Position numbers and translations under genes: made by a program. From the NCBI RefSeq assembly GCF_015689335.1, contig NZ_CP065053.1, positions 6,572,001 to 6,636,000 on the forward strand: 64,000 bases of DNA. Reading direction: 5' to 3'. This document shows, in pieces, positions 18,753 to 28,160 of this stretch. The notes below the pieces were generated by a model that did not search any database, was not told where the DNA came from, and saw only the letters and a program-made list of their open reading frames with translations. The DNA is from Massilia antarctica. Its GTDB lineage: Bacteria; Pseudomonadota; Gammaproteobacteria; Burkholderiales; Burkholderiaceae_D. Each line of letters opens with the position of its first letter. Position 1 is the stretch's first letter.

Positions 18753-21314
18753 TTAATGGTTGTGCAGGAAGCTCTTGAGCTTGTCCGAACGCGATGGCTG
18801 GCGCAGCTTGCTCATCGCTTTCGCTTCGATCTGGCGAATCCGCTCGCGCGTCACGTCGAACTGCTTGCCCACTTCTTCCAGGGTGTGGTCGTTCGACATT
18901 TCAACACCGTAGCGCATACGCAACACTTTGGCTTCGCGCGGGGTCAGCGAATCGAGCACTTCCTTGATCACATTGCGCATCGACGCATGCAATGCGGCGT
19001 CCAGCGGCGCCAGGGTCGCATTGTCTTCGATGAAGTCGCCCAGCTGCGAATCGCCATCCTCGCCCATCGGCGTTTCCATCGAAATCGGCTCTTTCGCGAT
19101 CTTCATGATCTCGCGGACCTTGTTCTCCGGCATTTCCATCTTCAAGGCCAGGGTCGCCAGGTCCGGCTCGCTGCCCGTTTCCTGCATGATTTGACGCGAA
19201 ATGCGGTTCATCTTGTTGATCGTTTCGATCATGTGCACCGGCACGCGGATGGTGCGCGCCATGTCGGCGATCGAACGCGTGATGGCCTGGCGGATCCACC
19301 ACGTGGCATACGTGGAAAACTTGTAGCCGCGGCGGTACTCGAACTTGTCGACCGCCTTCAACAAACCGATATTGCCTTCCTGGATCAGATCGAGGAATTG
19401 CAGGCCGCGGTTGATGTACTTCTTGGCGATCGAAATCACCAGACGCAAGTTGGCGACCGTCATCTCGCGCTTGGCGTGGCGCGCACGCTTTTCGCCGGCA
19501 GCCATCTGCTTGTTGATCTTGCGCAGGTCGGCCAGCGGCAGCGCAACCCTCGCTTGCAGGTCGATCATGCGCTGTTGCAGTTCCTTGATCGCCGGTACGT
19601 TACGGCTCAGCACCACGCTGTATGGATAGGCGCAATCGACTTCGCGGTCGACCCATGCCAGGTCGGTCTCGTTGCCCGGGAAAACCTTGATGAAGTGGGC
19701 GCGCGGCATGCCGCAACGGTCCACGCAGATCGCCAGCACGGCTTTTTCGATATGGCGCACTTCATCCATCTGGCCGCGCAGGGTGTCGCACAGCTTCTCG
19801 ACCACCTTGGCGGTGAAGCGGATGCCCAGCAGCTCGTTGGAAATGACTTCCTGCGCCTTGACGTAATTCTTGGTGCCGTAGCCATCCTTTTCGAAGGCCT
19901 TGGCCATCTTGTCGAATTCGACTTCGATGATCTTGAACTTGTCGAGCGCGTTCCTGCGCAGCTGGACCAGCTGTTCGGCCGAGAAGCCCGCCGCGCCGCC
20001 GTTGGCGTCGCCATCTTCTTCCTCGACTTCTTCTTCCTCTTCCTCGTCATCTTCCGATGGCGCGGCGTGCACCACGGGCGCGGCCGGGGCCGAGCTCTCG
20101 TTGTGGTCGACGAAGCCGTCGACCACTTCGTCGACCTTGAGGTCGTCGTTGGCGATCTTGTGCGACAGCGCGATGATTTCGGCGATCGTGGTCGGGCAGG
20201 CGGAAATGGCCTGGACCATGTCTTTCAGGCCGCCTTCGATACGCTTGGCGATTTCGATCTCGCCTTCGCGCGTGAGCAGCGCCACCGCGCCCATTTCGCG
20301 CATGTACATACGGACCGGGTCGGTGGTGCGGCCGAAGTCGGAATCGACCGTCGACAGCGCCGTCGCCGCAGCCGCTTCGACTTCGTCGTCGCTGGTGGCG
20401 GTGGCGACCGTGTCGGTCAGCAGCATCATTTCGGCATCGGGCGCGCGCTCGTAGACGGCGATGCCCATGTCGTTGAAGGTGGCGATGATACCTTCGACCG
20501 CTTCCGGATCGATGATGTTTTCCGGCAGTTGATCGTTGATCTCGGCATAGGTCAGGTAGCCGCGCTCCTTGCCCATGTTGATCAGGTTCTTGATCTGCTG
20601 GCGGCGCCGTTCCATATCCGCTTCCGACGCTTTCGGGTCGGCCGCCAGCATGCCGTTCACGCCACCCTTGGCCTTGCGTTCCTTGGCTTTCGAGACCGCT
20701 TTCAGTTCGGCGCGTTCGACCGCGTTGAGCGCGGCGACTTCGTCGTTCTCTGGCGTGAATTCGCTGGGTTTACGGCCGCGGCGGCCCGGTACCTTGACCG
20801 ATGGCAGCAGGTAGCCGGAGGTGTCGATCGCGGCCAGCGCGGCGGCGTCGGTGGTCTGGCTGACGGCCTGGCCGGCGGTCTGGATCATGGTCGGTTCCGG
20901 ATCCATTTTCTTGACGGCGGTGCGCGCTTTGGGCGCGACTTTCATGCCCGGCACCAGATCGGCGTGGACTTCGGCGGCCAGGTCGGGACGCACGGCCAGC
21001 TTGGAGCGCTTGCGCACCACCACAGGCACGGCGGCGCCGTCGGCTGAGGGCGCGGCCTCGGCATCGTACGATACGGCGTCCTGGACGACGTCCTGCATGG
21101 TTTCGGCGGGCATGCCCACTTCGACCTGCTCGACCGGATCGGCGGCAGCCATCACCGCGGCCAGGCGCGAACCCTTCTTGACCACCGTGACCTTGGCCGC
21201 CGCTTCCGTTTCGAGGAAGTAGGAGGTCGCGGTTTTCGGCACAGCCAGTTGGGCGCTGCTTTTACGCGGCGCTTTGGTGGCGGTCAGGGTTAAGGTCTTA
21301 GCGGTGTTCTTCAT
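18753..21314 (-). CDS. rpoD: RNA polymerase primary sigma factor RpoD (sigma-70)
   Basis: An 853-residue principal sigma factor. ATG 21314 is preceded by GGAG at the right distance; a TTG at 21329 is the only longer option. After about 220 Lys/Ala-rich residues come region 1.1 ([20 protein letters not shown]), the non-conserved insert with an acidic run ([16 protein letters not shown]), region 2 ([39 protein letters not shown]), region 3 and region 4 ([20 protein letters not shown]). It is longer than the E. coli protein (613) because of the N-terminal extension and the insert. Confidence 0.97.
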   Translation of the reverse strand: MKNTAKTLTLTATKAPRKSSAQLAVPKTATSYFLETEAAAKVTVVKKGSRLAAVMAAADPVEQVEVGMPAETMQDVVQDAVSYDAEAAPSADGAAVPVVVRKRSKLAVRPDLAAEVHADLVPGMKVAPKARTAVKKMDPEPTMIQTAGQAVSQTTDAAALAAIDTSGYLLPSVKVPGRRGRKPSEFTPENDEVAALNAVERAELKAVSKAKERKAKGGVNGMLAADPKASEADMERRRQQIKNLINMGKERGYLTYAEINDQLPENIIDPEAVEGIIATFNDMGIAVYERAPDAEMMLLTDTVATATSDDEVEAAAATALSTVDSDFGRTTDPVRMYMREMGAVALLTREGEIEIAKRIEGGLKDMVQAISACPTTIAEIIALSHKIANDDLKVDEVVDGFVDHNESSAPAAPVVHAAPSEDDEEEEEEVEEEDGDANGGAAGFSAEQLVQLRRNALDKFKIIEVEFDKMAKAFEKDGYGTKNYVKAQEVISNELLGIRFTAKVVEKLCDTLRGQMDEVRHIEKAVLAICVDRCGMPRAHFIKVFPGNETDLAWVDREVDCAYPYSVVLSRNVPAIKELQQRMIDLQARVALPLADLRKINKQMAAGEKRARHAKREMTVANLRLVISIAKKYINRGLQFLDLIQEGNIGLLKAVDKFEYRRGYKFSTYATWWIRQAITRSIADMARTIRVPVHMIETINKMNRISRQIMQETGSEPDLATLALKMEMPENKVREIMKIAKEPISMETPMGEDGDSQLGDFIEDNATLAPLDAALHASMRNVIKEVLDSLTPREAKVLRMRYGVEMSNDHTLEEVGKQFDVTRERIRQIEAKAMSKLRQPSRSDKLKSFLHNH

Positions 21315-21518
21315 TAAAACTCCAGTCAATAATCCACCCGAGCCCGGCGTACCGCGCTCGATGGAACGTGTATCAGGATGGCCCTAGCTACGGGGCGATG
21401 TAGCCGAATTGCAAGCACGACCGACTGCGTCGATGGCCCGGATGGGCGTGCCCCGTGCGGGGTGGCAGTGGTGCGTGTGCTATGATCAAAATGGCGCTGT
21501 GCATGGCGGAACGAAAAA

Positions 21519-21540
21519 AAGCCCGTGGCAAAACGGGCTT
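21519..21540 (-). terminator. orphan leftward terminator upstream of rpoD
   Basis: AAGCCCGT / ACGGGCTT form an 8-bp stem with a 6-base loop. On the minus strand it is followed by a T-run (complement of GAAAAAAA), so it ends a leftward transcript arriving from about 21541-21840. No protein gene lies there on that strand; the 21315-21847 interval otherwise holds no gene I can support, so a small RNA or leader is possible. Confidence 0.7.
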
Positions 21541-21847
21541 GTATCTATTTTCAGATGAAGAATAGAGGAGACAGTCACCATTATGCACCAATGCAAGATA
21601 TTGCGATAATTGATATATCGAATACCAGATATAAACCGAACATATAACTTCGACTCATGCCGCCGGTGCCGGGACGCCCTCTTCCTACTGACTGAACCTT
21701 CTGCGCTTCGTCAACCCGCGCGCAGGGCAAGAGGTGGATCATACACGATTTCCGGGTCTTCCGCGCATGTGCGCACTAGCCCGAAGCGAATAAAATCCGC
21801 GCACGCGCCTATGGTCGCATGCTATCCTTCCGGTTCCAGCTCTTACA

Positions 21848-22327
21848 ATGAAGTCAATGAATACAACTAGTCTTGCCGCCGAGTCTGCGGACGTTCCCGT
21901 CACCGCACCAGCTCCAGCTCCAGCACCCGCGCAAAGCGCGCGCTCCCTGCTCAAGCAATTGCAACAACAGTTCCCTGCTTTCCGCGACTGCCTGCCCCTG
22001 GCCATCGGCATCGACAAGCAACTGCTGGCGCGCGTTCCCGGCCTGGACCGAAAGACCATGCGCGCCGCGCTGGGCATCCACACCGGTTCCCTGCGCTACC
22101 TGCGCGCGATGGAAAAAGCCACGGTGCGTTACGACCTCGACGGCGTGGCCGGCGCGGAAGTGACCGACATCCACCGCACCCACGCCAAGGAAACCTTGCA
22201 GCAGCGCTTCAAGAAAGAAGCCGAGCGCAAGAAGGCCGAACGCGACGCCGCGCAAGCGGACGAAGCGAACCGCCTGCGCCAGGAAAAGCTGCTCCAGCTC
22301 GCCTCCAAGTTCTCGCGCAACGGTTGA
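21848..22327 (+). CDS. ProQ/FinO-family RNA-binding protein
   Basis: A 159-residue protein. A Pro/Ala-rich N-terminus of about 30 residues leads into a ProQ/FinO domain: FPAFRDCLPLAIGIDKQLLA, TMRAALGIHTGSLRYLRAM and RYDLDG. A basic, helical C-terminal tail (KKEAERKKAERDAA) follows. Proteins of this family bind structured sRNAs and mRNA 3' ends. A start at 21857 (three codons later) is possible. The next gene follows at once. Confidence 0.88.
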   Translation: MKSMNTTSLAAESADVPVTAPAPAPAPAQSARSLLKQLQQQFPAFRDCLPLAIGIDKQLLARVPGLDRKTMRAALGIHTGSLRYLRAMEKATVRYDLDGVAGAEVTDIHRTHAKETLQQRFKKEAERKKAERDAAQADEANRLRQEKLLQLASKFSRNG

Positions 22328-22338
22328 TTCCGGGCTCA

Positions 22339-22935
22339 ATGACGACCGATCCGGACGCGCTGCTGCCGCCTTACGACGGCATCACCTTGGCCGACGTACG
22401 CATGGTCAAGTCCGACCAGGATGCGGCCGCGGCGCTGGCGGCGCTCTCTTCAACGGATGTGCTCGGCTTCGATACCGAATCGAAGCCGACCTTCCTCAAG
22501 GGAGAACAGTCGACCGGCCCGCACCTGGTGCAGCTGGCAACCGACGAGGTCGCTTACCTGTTCCAGATCGGCGCCACGCCGGCGCTCGAGGTGCTCAAGG
22601 CGGTGCTCGAATCGAAGTCCATCCTCAAGGTGGGTTTCGGCTTGAAGGATGACATCCTGCGCCTGCAAAGCAAGCTCGGCATTCAGACCCACAATGTGCT
22701 CGACCTGTCGAACGCCCTGCGCAAGGGCGAACGCAACAGCCTGGGCGCCAAGACCGCGGTCGCGCGCTTCTTCGGCCAGAAGCTGCAGAAATCCAAAAAA
22801 ATCACCACCACCAACTGGTCACTGGCGCGCCTGAGCGACAAGCAGATCCTGTACGCCGCCGACGATGCCCATGTGGCCCTGCGCGTGTACCGGCGCTGGC
22901 GCTCCGACCAGGCGACGGCCCGGACCACGCCCTGA
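22339..22935 (+). CDS. RNase D-like 3'-5' exonuclease (DEDDy)
   Basis: A 198-residue protein starting at ATG 22339 (a TTG at 22324 overlapping the previous stop is the alternative). It has the three exonuclease motifs: GFDTES (Exo I, D and E), HNVLDLSNAL (Exo II region) and YAADDAHVAL (Exo III, YxxxD). It contains only the catalytic domain, without the HRDC domain of full RNase D. It would trim RNA or DNA 3' ends with two metal ions. Pairing with a ProQ-type gene suggests an RNA-related role (inference). Confidence 0.85.
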   Translation: MTTDPDALLPPYDGITLADVRMVKSDQDAAAALAALSSTDVLGFDTESKPTFLKGEQSTGPHLVQLATDEVAYLFQIGATPALEVLKAVLESKSILKVGFGLKDDILRLQSKLGIQTHNVLDLSNALRKGERNSLGAKTAVARFFGQKLQKSKKITTTNWSLARLSDKQILYAADDAHVALRVYRRWRSDQATARTTP

Positions 22936-23088
22936 CCGGCCGGCCCACCACGCGCCCTCCCTCGCATCACTGTCCCGGTTACTGACCTGGCAAGGGCCCT
23001 GCTCGCTCTTGGCAATGCGGCGCAGCAAGAGCGGCTCCACGATCGCCGTGGGCCGCTGGCGGCGACGAGCGTCGCCTTGGACATACCG

Positions 23089-23136
23089 AGCGGCGAACCG
23101 AACGGCGAGCCGAACGGCGAGCCGAACGGCGAGCCG
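23089..23136. repeat. 12-bp tandem repeat, four copies
   Basis: Four head-to-tail copies of AACGGCGAGCCG, the first with two substitutions. It lies in the otherwise empty interval 22936-23204 between the exonuclease and a convergent PEP-CTERM gene. Confidence 0.85.
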
Positions 23137-23204
23137 TCATACAACACGCCCGGATTGATCTGTTTGGAATGCGAACCCGGTGCGTACGGCTGCGCAATGA
23201 TCCC

Positions 23205-23831
23205 TTACGCGCTCCGCCTGGCGCGCAAACGGCGTGCCCGCGCACCAACAAGCATGAGCCCCCCAAGCAGCATCGCGTACGTCGACGGTTCCGGCACCGC
23301 CGTCACGTTAACCAAGGAGTCCAACTTGCCGGAGAAGGAGACGTAGCCCCCGCCGCCTGCGCTCGGACTCCAGCTGGCACCCACCGAAGCGCCCTGCGCG
23401 GTCAGGACAACGGGCTGGCCCGGCGTGAACAGGCCCGCGACGTCAAATTCCAAACCAACATAGGGACCCCAGAGCCTGAAACCAGTGTGGAAGCCTCCGT
23501 ATCCCTCAAGTCTCTCGTCGACGGCCGACGCCTTCTCGCCGTTTGCGAACATCATCGAATACGAACCGGTGCCGCCCCCGGTTTTAACCAGGGCATCGTC
23601 AAAGCTCACAGTGCCACTGAAGCGCTCACCGACGCTGATGCTTTTATACGTCCAGGACTGAGCACTTGGAATGTCGTGCCATTCGTAGTCCGGGCCCCAT
23701 GGTCCGTCCACCATGATCCTGGACGACATGCTTCCGACAACACCAGAAAACGTGTAGGTCTGGATCGCGGCCGACGCACCCTGGCTGACCAGGGCGCTGG
23801 CGACGAAAACTGCTGCAAGTAATTTTTTCAT
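23205..23831 (-). CDS. PEP-CTERM sorting-domain protein
   Basis: A 208-residue exported protein. ATG 23831 begins a signal peptide (MKKLLAAVFVASALV to ASA). The body (IQTYTFSGVVGS, GTVSFDDALV) is a beta-rich domain of unknown role. The C-terminus VPEPSTYAMLLGGLML followed by arginines is the exosortase sorting signal. It stands alone, facing the exonuclease gene. Confidence 0.88.
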   Translation of the reverse strand: MKKLLAAVFVASALVSQGASAAIQTYTFSGVVGSMSSRIMVDGPWGPDYEWHDIPSAQSWTYKSISVGERFSGTVSFDDALVKTGGGTGSYSMMFANGEKASAVDERLEGYGGFHTGFRLWGPYVGLEFDVAGLFTPGQPVVLTAQGASVGASWSPSAGGGGYVSFSGKLDSLVNVTAVPEPSTYAMLLGGLMLVGARARRLRARRSA

Positions 23832-24239
23832 GACTCTCCAATGAGGGGTAATAAGCATTTCGATGGAATATTATCAGGAAATTATTATCGCTCATTAAAC
23901 ATTTACACTTTTATATGCCGATGCGGTCCGCTGCGGCATGGGGGCGCATGAGATTCATGCGGTCAGCACACCTACATCCCGGATCAAGGCGCCCACGATG
24001 ACTTTTGGCGTCATCGGTCGCGCGGACCGACAGCGTCCTGCCGATCGAGGCGGGCGTCACCGCAACCGGCAGCGCCATGGCGTTCATCCGCACCAGCACC
24101 GCATTTGTGACGCAACGAGCGGCCATCCGCAGCCGCACCGGCCCCCGCTGATCCGCTTTTTCGCCGCCCACTGCACCTGTCGTGCCCTGCCCCGACGCGC
24201 TATCATGTTGTCACCGGTCACCTTATCAGAGAATCATCC
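23832..24239. other. intergenic stretch without recognisable gene
   Basis: About 400 bases between the divergent PEP-CTERM gene and the cytochrome pair. The 80 bases next to the PEP-CTERM start are AT-rich and probably carry its promoter. The rest is GC-rich with only short unconvincing open frames; I see no domain or RNA motif. Confidence 0.5.
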
Positions 24240-24968
24240 ATGCGAAACACCCTCACCAGCGCGCTTGTGCTCGGCGCGCTCGCGTTCACCGCTGGGGCGG
24301 TCAGCGCGACGGCCGCCGCCCCGCTGCACGCGGCCGAGCGCCCCGCCGTGCTGCCCGATACAATGCAGCAGCGCCTGCTCGCCTGCGCCTCCTGCCACGC
24401 CAAGAAGGATGTCAACGACGCCTTTTTCCCGCGCATCTCCGGTAAGCCGGCCGGCTATCTATACAACCAGCTGGTCAATTTCCGCGAAGGCCGGCGCCAG
24501 TTTCCGCTGATGACCTACATGGTCGACTACCTGCCCGACGCCTACCTGCACGAGATCGCCGAGCACTTCGCCAGCGAACATTTGCCGCCGCTACCGGCCC
24601 GCGCGGCCGACGTCGCGCCCGCCGTGCTCGCGCGCGGCCGCCAGCTGGCCATGCAGGGCGACCCCGCCATCAAGGTACCCGCCTGCATCGCCTGCCACGG
24701 CGACAAGCTGACCGGCGTCGCGCCATCGATTCCCGGCCTGGTCGGCCTGCCGCCCGACTATCTCAACGCCCAGTTCGGCGCCTGGCGCAACAAGGCGCGC
24801 CGTGCCCGCGAACCCGACTGCATGGCGGTCATCACCGGGCGCCTCGGCATGGGCGACGTGGCCGCCGTGACGGCCTGGCTCAGCACCCAGCAGGCAGCGC
24901 CCGACGCCCGCCCCGCCAGCGCCATCGCCCGCCCCTTGCCCATCGAATGCGGCAGCGCCCCGGACTAA
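24240..24968 (+). CDS. di-haem cytochrome c (c4-like)
   Basis: A 242-residue periplasmic protein with a signal peptide ending near ATAAA and two haem-attachment sites, CASCH near residue 46 and CIACH near residue 146, each in its own cytochrome c domain. FPRISGKPAGYLYNQL and PGLVGLPPDYLNAQ are the conserved c4-type segments around the axial Met region. It probably shuttles electrons with the tri-haem cytochrome encoded 15 bases downstream. Confidence 0.9.
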   Translation: MRNTLTSALVLGALAFTAGAVSATAAAPLHAAERPAVLPDTMQQRLLACASCHAKKDVNDAFFPRISGKPAGYLYNQLVNFREGRRQFPLMTYMVDYLPDAYLHEIAEHFASEHLPPLPARAADVAPAVLARGRQLAMQGDPAIKVPACIACHGDKLTGVAPSIPGLVGLPPDYLNAQFGAWRNKARRAREPDCMAVITGRLGMGDVAAVTAWLSTQQAAPDARPASAIARPLPIECGSAPD

Positions 24969-24983
24969 GCCAGGAACCGATTC

Positions 24984-26258
24984 ATGAAAAATAAATTACT
25001 CATCAGCCTGGCGGCACTCACCGCCGTGATCGGCGCCGCCGTGGCCGTCGCCTGGCCGCGCCAGGACTTCATCGCCGCGTCGTCGCCGGCCGCCTTCGCG
25101 CCGAGCGCCGAAAACATTGCCCGCGGCGCCTATCTGGCCAAGGCGGGCGACTGCATGGCTTGCCACACGGTGCGCGGCGGCCCCGCCTACGCCGGCGGGC
25201 GCGCGCTGGAAACGCCCTTCGGCAGCCTGGTCGCGCCCAACATCACGTCCGACCGCGACACCGGCATCGGTGCCTGGAGCGCCGACGATTTCTGGAACGC
25301 GCTGCACAACGGCACATCGCGCGATGGCCGCCTGCTGTATCCGGCCTTTCCGTACACCAATTACACCAAGGTCAGCCGCGCCGACTCGGACGCGCTGTAC
25401 GCCTTCATGCAAAGCATCCCCGCGCAGAAGGCGCCGAACAAGCCGCACAGTCTGGCTTTCCCCTATAACCAGCAGCTCATGCTGGCCGGGTGGCGCCTGC
25501 TCTATTTCAAACCGGGGCAATACGTGCCGGCCAGCACCCGGAACGCGCAATGGAACCGCGGCGCCTACCTGGTCGAGGGACTCGGCCACTGCGCCGCCTG
25601 CCACAGCACGCGCAATAGTGTTGGCGCCAGCGAAGAAGGCCTGGCGGGCGGGCTGATCCCGATGATCGGCTGGTACGCCCCCTCGCTCACCTCCGACGCC
25701 GAAGCCGGCCTGGGCAGTTGGGAAGTGCCGCACATCGTCGAGCTGCTCAAGACCGGCGTCTCGCCGCGCGCGACCGTGTTCGGGCCGATGGCCGAGGTGG
25801 TGCAGCGCAGCCTGCAGCATCTGGACAGCGGGGACGTGACGGCGATGGCGGTGTATCTCAAATCGCTGCCGGCCACACCGGCGCCGGCCGTGGAGATATC
25901 GACCGATCCGAGGGTGGGCCAGGTGATTGCTGAGGGCAAGAAGCTGTATGAAGCGAGTTGCGTGGAATGTCACGGTTCGGACGGCAAGGGCTTGCCGCCG
26001 CACTACCCGCCGCTGGCCGGCAACCGCGCGCTGACGATGAAGGAAGCGGTCAATCCGATCCGCATTGTGCTCAACGGCGGCTTTGCGCCTGGCACGGCCG
26101 GCAATCCGCGTCCGTACGGCATGCCGCCCTACAGCCACAGCATGAACGACCATGAAGTGGCGGCCGTGGTGACCTATCTGCGCAGCAGCTGGGGCAACAA
26201 GGCGCCGCCGGTGACGGCGTCGGAGGTCAACCGGTATCGCAGCGCGCCGCTCGATTGA
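24984..26258 (+). CDS. tri-haem cytochrome c (alcohol/gluconate dehydrogenase subunit type)
   Basis: A 424-residue protein with a membrane-anchoring N-terminal helix or signal and three CxxCH sites: CMACHTVRGG, CAACHSTRN and CVECHGSDG. Spacing and segments such as PNITSDRDTGIG and FPYTNYTKVSRAD match the cytochrome subunit of membrane dehydrogenases (gluconate, sorbitol or alcohol). No flavin or PQQ subunit is adjacent, so the electron donor is unknown. The gene ends right at the border of the accessory island. Confidence 0.9.
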   Translation: MKNKLLISLAALTAVIGAAVAVAWPRQDFIAASSPAAFAPSAENIARGAYLAKAGDCMACHTVRGGPAYAGGRALETPFGSLVAPNITSDRDTGIGAWSADDFWNALHNGTSRDGRLLYPAFPYTNYTKVSRADSDALYAFMQSIPAQKAPNKPHSLAFPYNQQLMLAGWRLLYFKPGQYVPASTRNAQWNRGAYLVEGLGHCAACHSTRNSVGASEEGLAGGLIPMIGWYAPSLTSDAEAGLGSWEVPHIVELLKTGVSPRATVFGPMAEVVQRSLQHLDSGDVTAMAVYLKSLPATPAPAVEISTDPRVGQVIAEGKKLYEASCVECHGSDGKGLPPHYPPLAGNRALTMKEAVNPIRIVLNGGFAPGTAGNPRPYGMPPYSHSMNDHEVAAVVTYLRSSWGNKAPPVTASEVNRYRSAPLD

Positions 26259-26262
26259 GTGG

Positions 26263-26436
26263 TGCCGGGGACTCGCCTCCGGGCGTCACCGCGTACGTCG
26301 GGTGCACATACATGCCGCGCCGGGCCTCGTAGTTCAGCGGCCCCAGGCCCTATGTTTCCTGGCCGTTGAAGTCGAGCTTCGTCGTGTCCTGGATGCACAG
26401 CATCACCGGGTAGGCCAGCATGCGCTCCTGTTGTGA
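26263..26436 (-). pseudogene. IS4-family transposase remnant
   Basis: The minus strand from about 26436 to 26263 reads MLAYPVMLCIQDTTKLDFNG, then an in-frame TAG, then GLGPLNYEARRGMYVHPTYA. This is an internal piece of an IS4-family (Tn5-like) transposase around its first catalytic Asp. Both ends are missing. It abuts the truncated Rhs tip on its upstream side and the cytochrome gene on the other, so it marks an old rearrangement. Confidence 0.8.
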
Positions 26437-26968
26437 TTAACCCCGCTCCCACCGAATCAAAAACGCCACCAGAGGAGCCGTCCGCGTTAAGCACTTCATT
26501 GAAGATTCGTTGCGAGCCATCAACCGCCAGTCTGACACTGCCGTTGGTTACGCTAAATCCAGGCGCGTAATACTTGGAATTGTAGGGCCTCAGACGGCCA
26601 ATGTATCCACTGCCTCCTCCAGTAGCAGTGACGGGGCGCCTACTATCACTATATAGCGGAATGTTCAGTGTCGGCTCAGTTGGTTGCCGCTCCTCCGGCG
26701 ATCCCCATTGGACACGGTTGCCGTTCGCGTCCAAGACATAGCCGCCAGGCGTTTTAGCCTTGCGACTAACGCTACCACCTGCGCCTGGTGCCTCAGATGA
26801 ACCGCCATCGTCATTTTGACCGGGGCCTGAGACAATCCCATCACCGCTTCCGTTACTTGCCGAGCCGCCAGTCCCCGCCGAGTTGGACCCAGGCCTCATT
26901 GCGGCCGCCAAGCTACTCCCCAGGGCATTGCCGAACGCATTGCCGAACACATTCGGTCCGATGCAAAG
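26437..26968 (-). pseudogene. displaced Rhs toxin tip (orphan tip 3), truncated
   Basis: Reading leftward from about 26968 the frame opens with NVFGNAFGNALGSSL, the same junction motif that precedes the toxin tips of the two Rhs copies further right; DNA similarity there covers only about 26911-26965. After the junction comes a Gly/Ser-rich linker and a unique region (KTPGGYVLDANGNRVQWGS, YAPGFSVTNGSVRLAVDG). The frame then runs into the IS4 remnant at about 26437, so the toxin end is lost. No core precedes it and no start signal is evident. I do not recognise the toxin type. Confidence 0.7.
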
Positions 26969-27149
26969 TCGTACTCCGCGCGCCCGCACACGCAGCATCC
27001 ATGCGGGTTCCAGCTCTCCTTCAATCGTTCAGCCCGCCGGCATTTTAGCTTTTTGGCGCCGACGTGCGGTTTTCCGCCACACCTAAATTCTAAGTTTTTT
27101 CGAAACCCATGTGACGATGACGCCTCATCCATTTTTGAGGAGTAAACAG

Positions 27150-27293
27150 ATGTCGAAGAAGCCCAGAAAGCGCGCAGCCACGCCAGAACGCTCATTCATG
27201 AGCGGCATCGTCACCAACCTTGTTGGCAAATGCATTTATGAGTTTCTTCGGGACTTGCTTGAGAGGCGCTGGCCGTTTGCGTGGCCGGAATGA
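27150..27293 (+). CDS. small basic protein of unknown function
   Basis: A 47-residue ORF with a good ribosome site (GAGGAG about 7 bases upstream). The N-terminal half is Lys/Arg-rich (MSKKPRKRAATPERS) and the C-terminal half is amphipathic (FLRDLLERRWPFAW). A 29-base hairpin (27293-27321, AACCGTG...CACGGTT) follows at once without a T-run. Nothing recognised; it is supported only by the ribosome site and hairpin. Confidence 0.4.
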   Translation: MSKKPRKRAATPERSFMSGIVTNLVGKCIYEFLRDLLERRWPFAWPE

Positions 27294-27471
27294 ACCGTGG
27301 CGCCCGCAGGGCGACACGGTTGGGGTGGCTGTGGAAGTTGCGGTTGCGTTGAACCTGACTGACGGCAGCGCGCGGGTGCAAGCGCCGACGGCCCCGCGCG
27401 CGTCGTAACCCTGACCGAACCCTGCGCCTCAAGGCGCACATGCCGGCTTGGCAGACGCGCAGGGGCGCCAG

Positions 27472-27582
27472 ACATAACGCCGTGTTGCGCGAACCCGCAG
27501 GGCCCGGCGCAGCGCGGGGCCGGACCACCGAGCGAAGCGAAGCGCAGCGAATGGGCCGGCTTTGCGGAATGCCGCGTTATGT
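27472..27582. other. attC-like imperfect palindrome
   Basis: ACATAACGC at 27472-27480 and GCGTTATGT at 27574-27582 are a perfect 9-bp inverted pair. Inside them, GTTGCGCGAACCC and its imperfect partner GGCTTTGCGGAA form a second, mismatched pair, giving two paired boxes per side separated by unpaired spacers, as in integron attC sites. The outer boxes carry the AAC/GTT triplet but deviate from RYYYAAC/GTTRRRY at one position. No integrase gene is in the window. Confidence 0.4.
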
Positions 27583-27804
27583 TAAAGCGGACGCGCAGCG
27601 GCCGATTTACCCCGTAGCGCCTGTGCTCTTGCGTGGCAGGTAGCTGGCTGACGGCGAAGCGCGGCGGCAAGCGCCGTCGGCGCGCGCCTTGTTGGCCTGA
27701 CTCGATTCACAGCGTGGCTGTTAGTGTCCGCCTCGCGGCTGGCAGTACCGCGCAGCGGCTTGCCAGTCGTTGTACTGTCGAGGCCGCTACTGTTGAGGGC
27801 GTCG

Positions 27805-28068
27805 TTACCGCGTAACGGGCTTGATGCCCAAGTAGTCATCCCACTCAGGCGTGTTCGGCTCGATGCCCGCAAGGATCCGATCATCCTCGGTACAGATGAA
27901 ACGCTCCAGCACGTCGCGTTGCGTTACGCCGTAACGTTTGGCCAACCTGGCCAGCGCCAAGGCGGCGCCGGTGCTCAGCCAAGTGTTTAGCCGGCGCTCG
28001 CCGTTGCGGCCCGCCATTGGTCGGCGCGCCCGGTAGGCAGCTTGTCGTTCTGCTGCAGTCTTGGCCAT
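27805..28068 (-). CDS. small DNA-binding-like protein (plasmid/phage type)
   Basis: An 87-residue ORF starting at ATG 28068 (an upstream start at 28116 is less likely). The N-terminal MAKTAAERQAAYRARR followed by RRLNTWLSTGAALALARLAKRYGVTQRDVLER resembles small plasmid- or phage-encoded proteins with a ribbon-helix-helix or helix-turn-helix-like region. Exact role unknown. It lies beside the left end of the intact IS4-family element. Confidence 0.55.
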   Translation of the reverse strand: MAKTAAERQAAYRARRPMAGRNGERRLNTWLSTGAALALARLAKRYGVTQRDVLERFICTEDDRILAGIEPNTPEWDDYLGIKPVTR

Positions 28069-28160
28069 GATCTTTCCCTTCTCGTTTGCGTTACTGCGTA
28101 ACAGTTGGACCAACACGCAATCTCTTCGTTCGCATCAAGCTCCGCCGGTGCCCGGCTCCT

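Noticed and set aside
21541..21847. Possible tRNA or 6S RNA upstream of rpoD
   Set aside because: No TPsiC-like GGTTCGAATCC segment or cloverleaf could be found, and the ends do not pair as in 6S RNA; only the terminator is supported.
23911..24171. Minus-strand 86-codon frame before the cytochrome genes
   Set aside because: No start signal, no domain; a chance open frame in GC-rich DNA.
26174..26998. Single 274-codon minus-strand frame across the third tip
   Set aside because: It fuses the tip, an out-of-frame IS4 remnant and the antisense end of the cytochrome gene; it is not one gene.
28150..28160. Target-site duplication of the IS4-family element
   Set aside because: The two flanks share only three bases; IS4 elements usually make longer duplications, so none is claimed.
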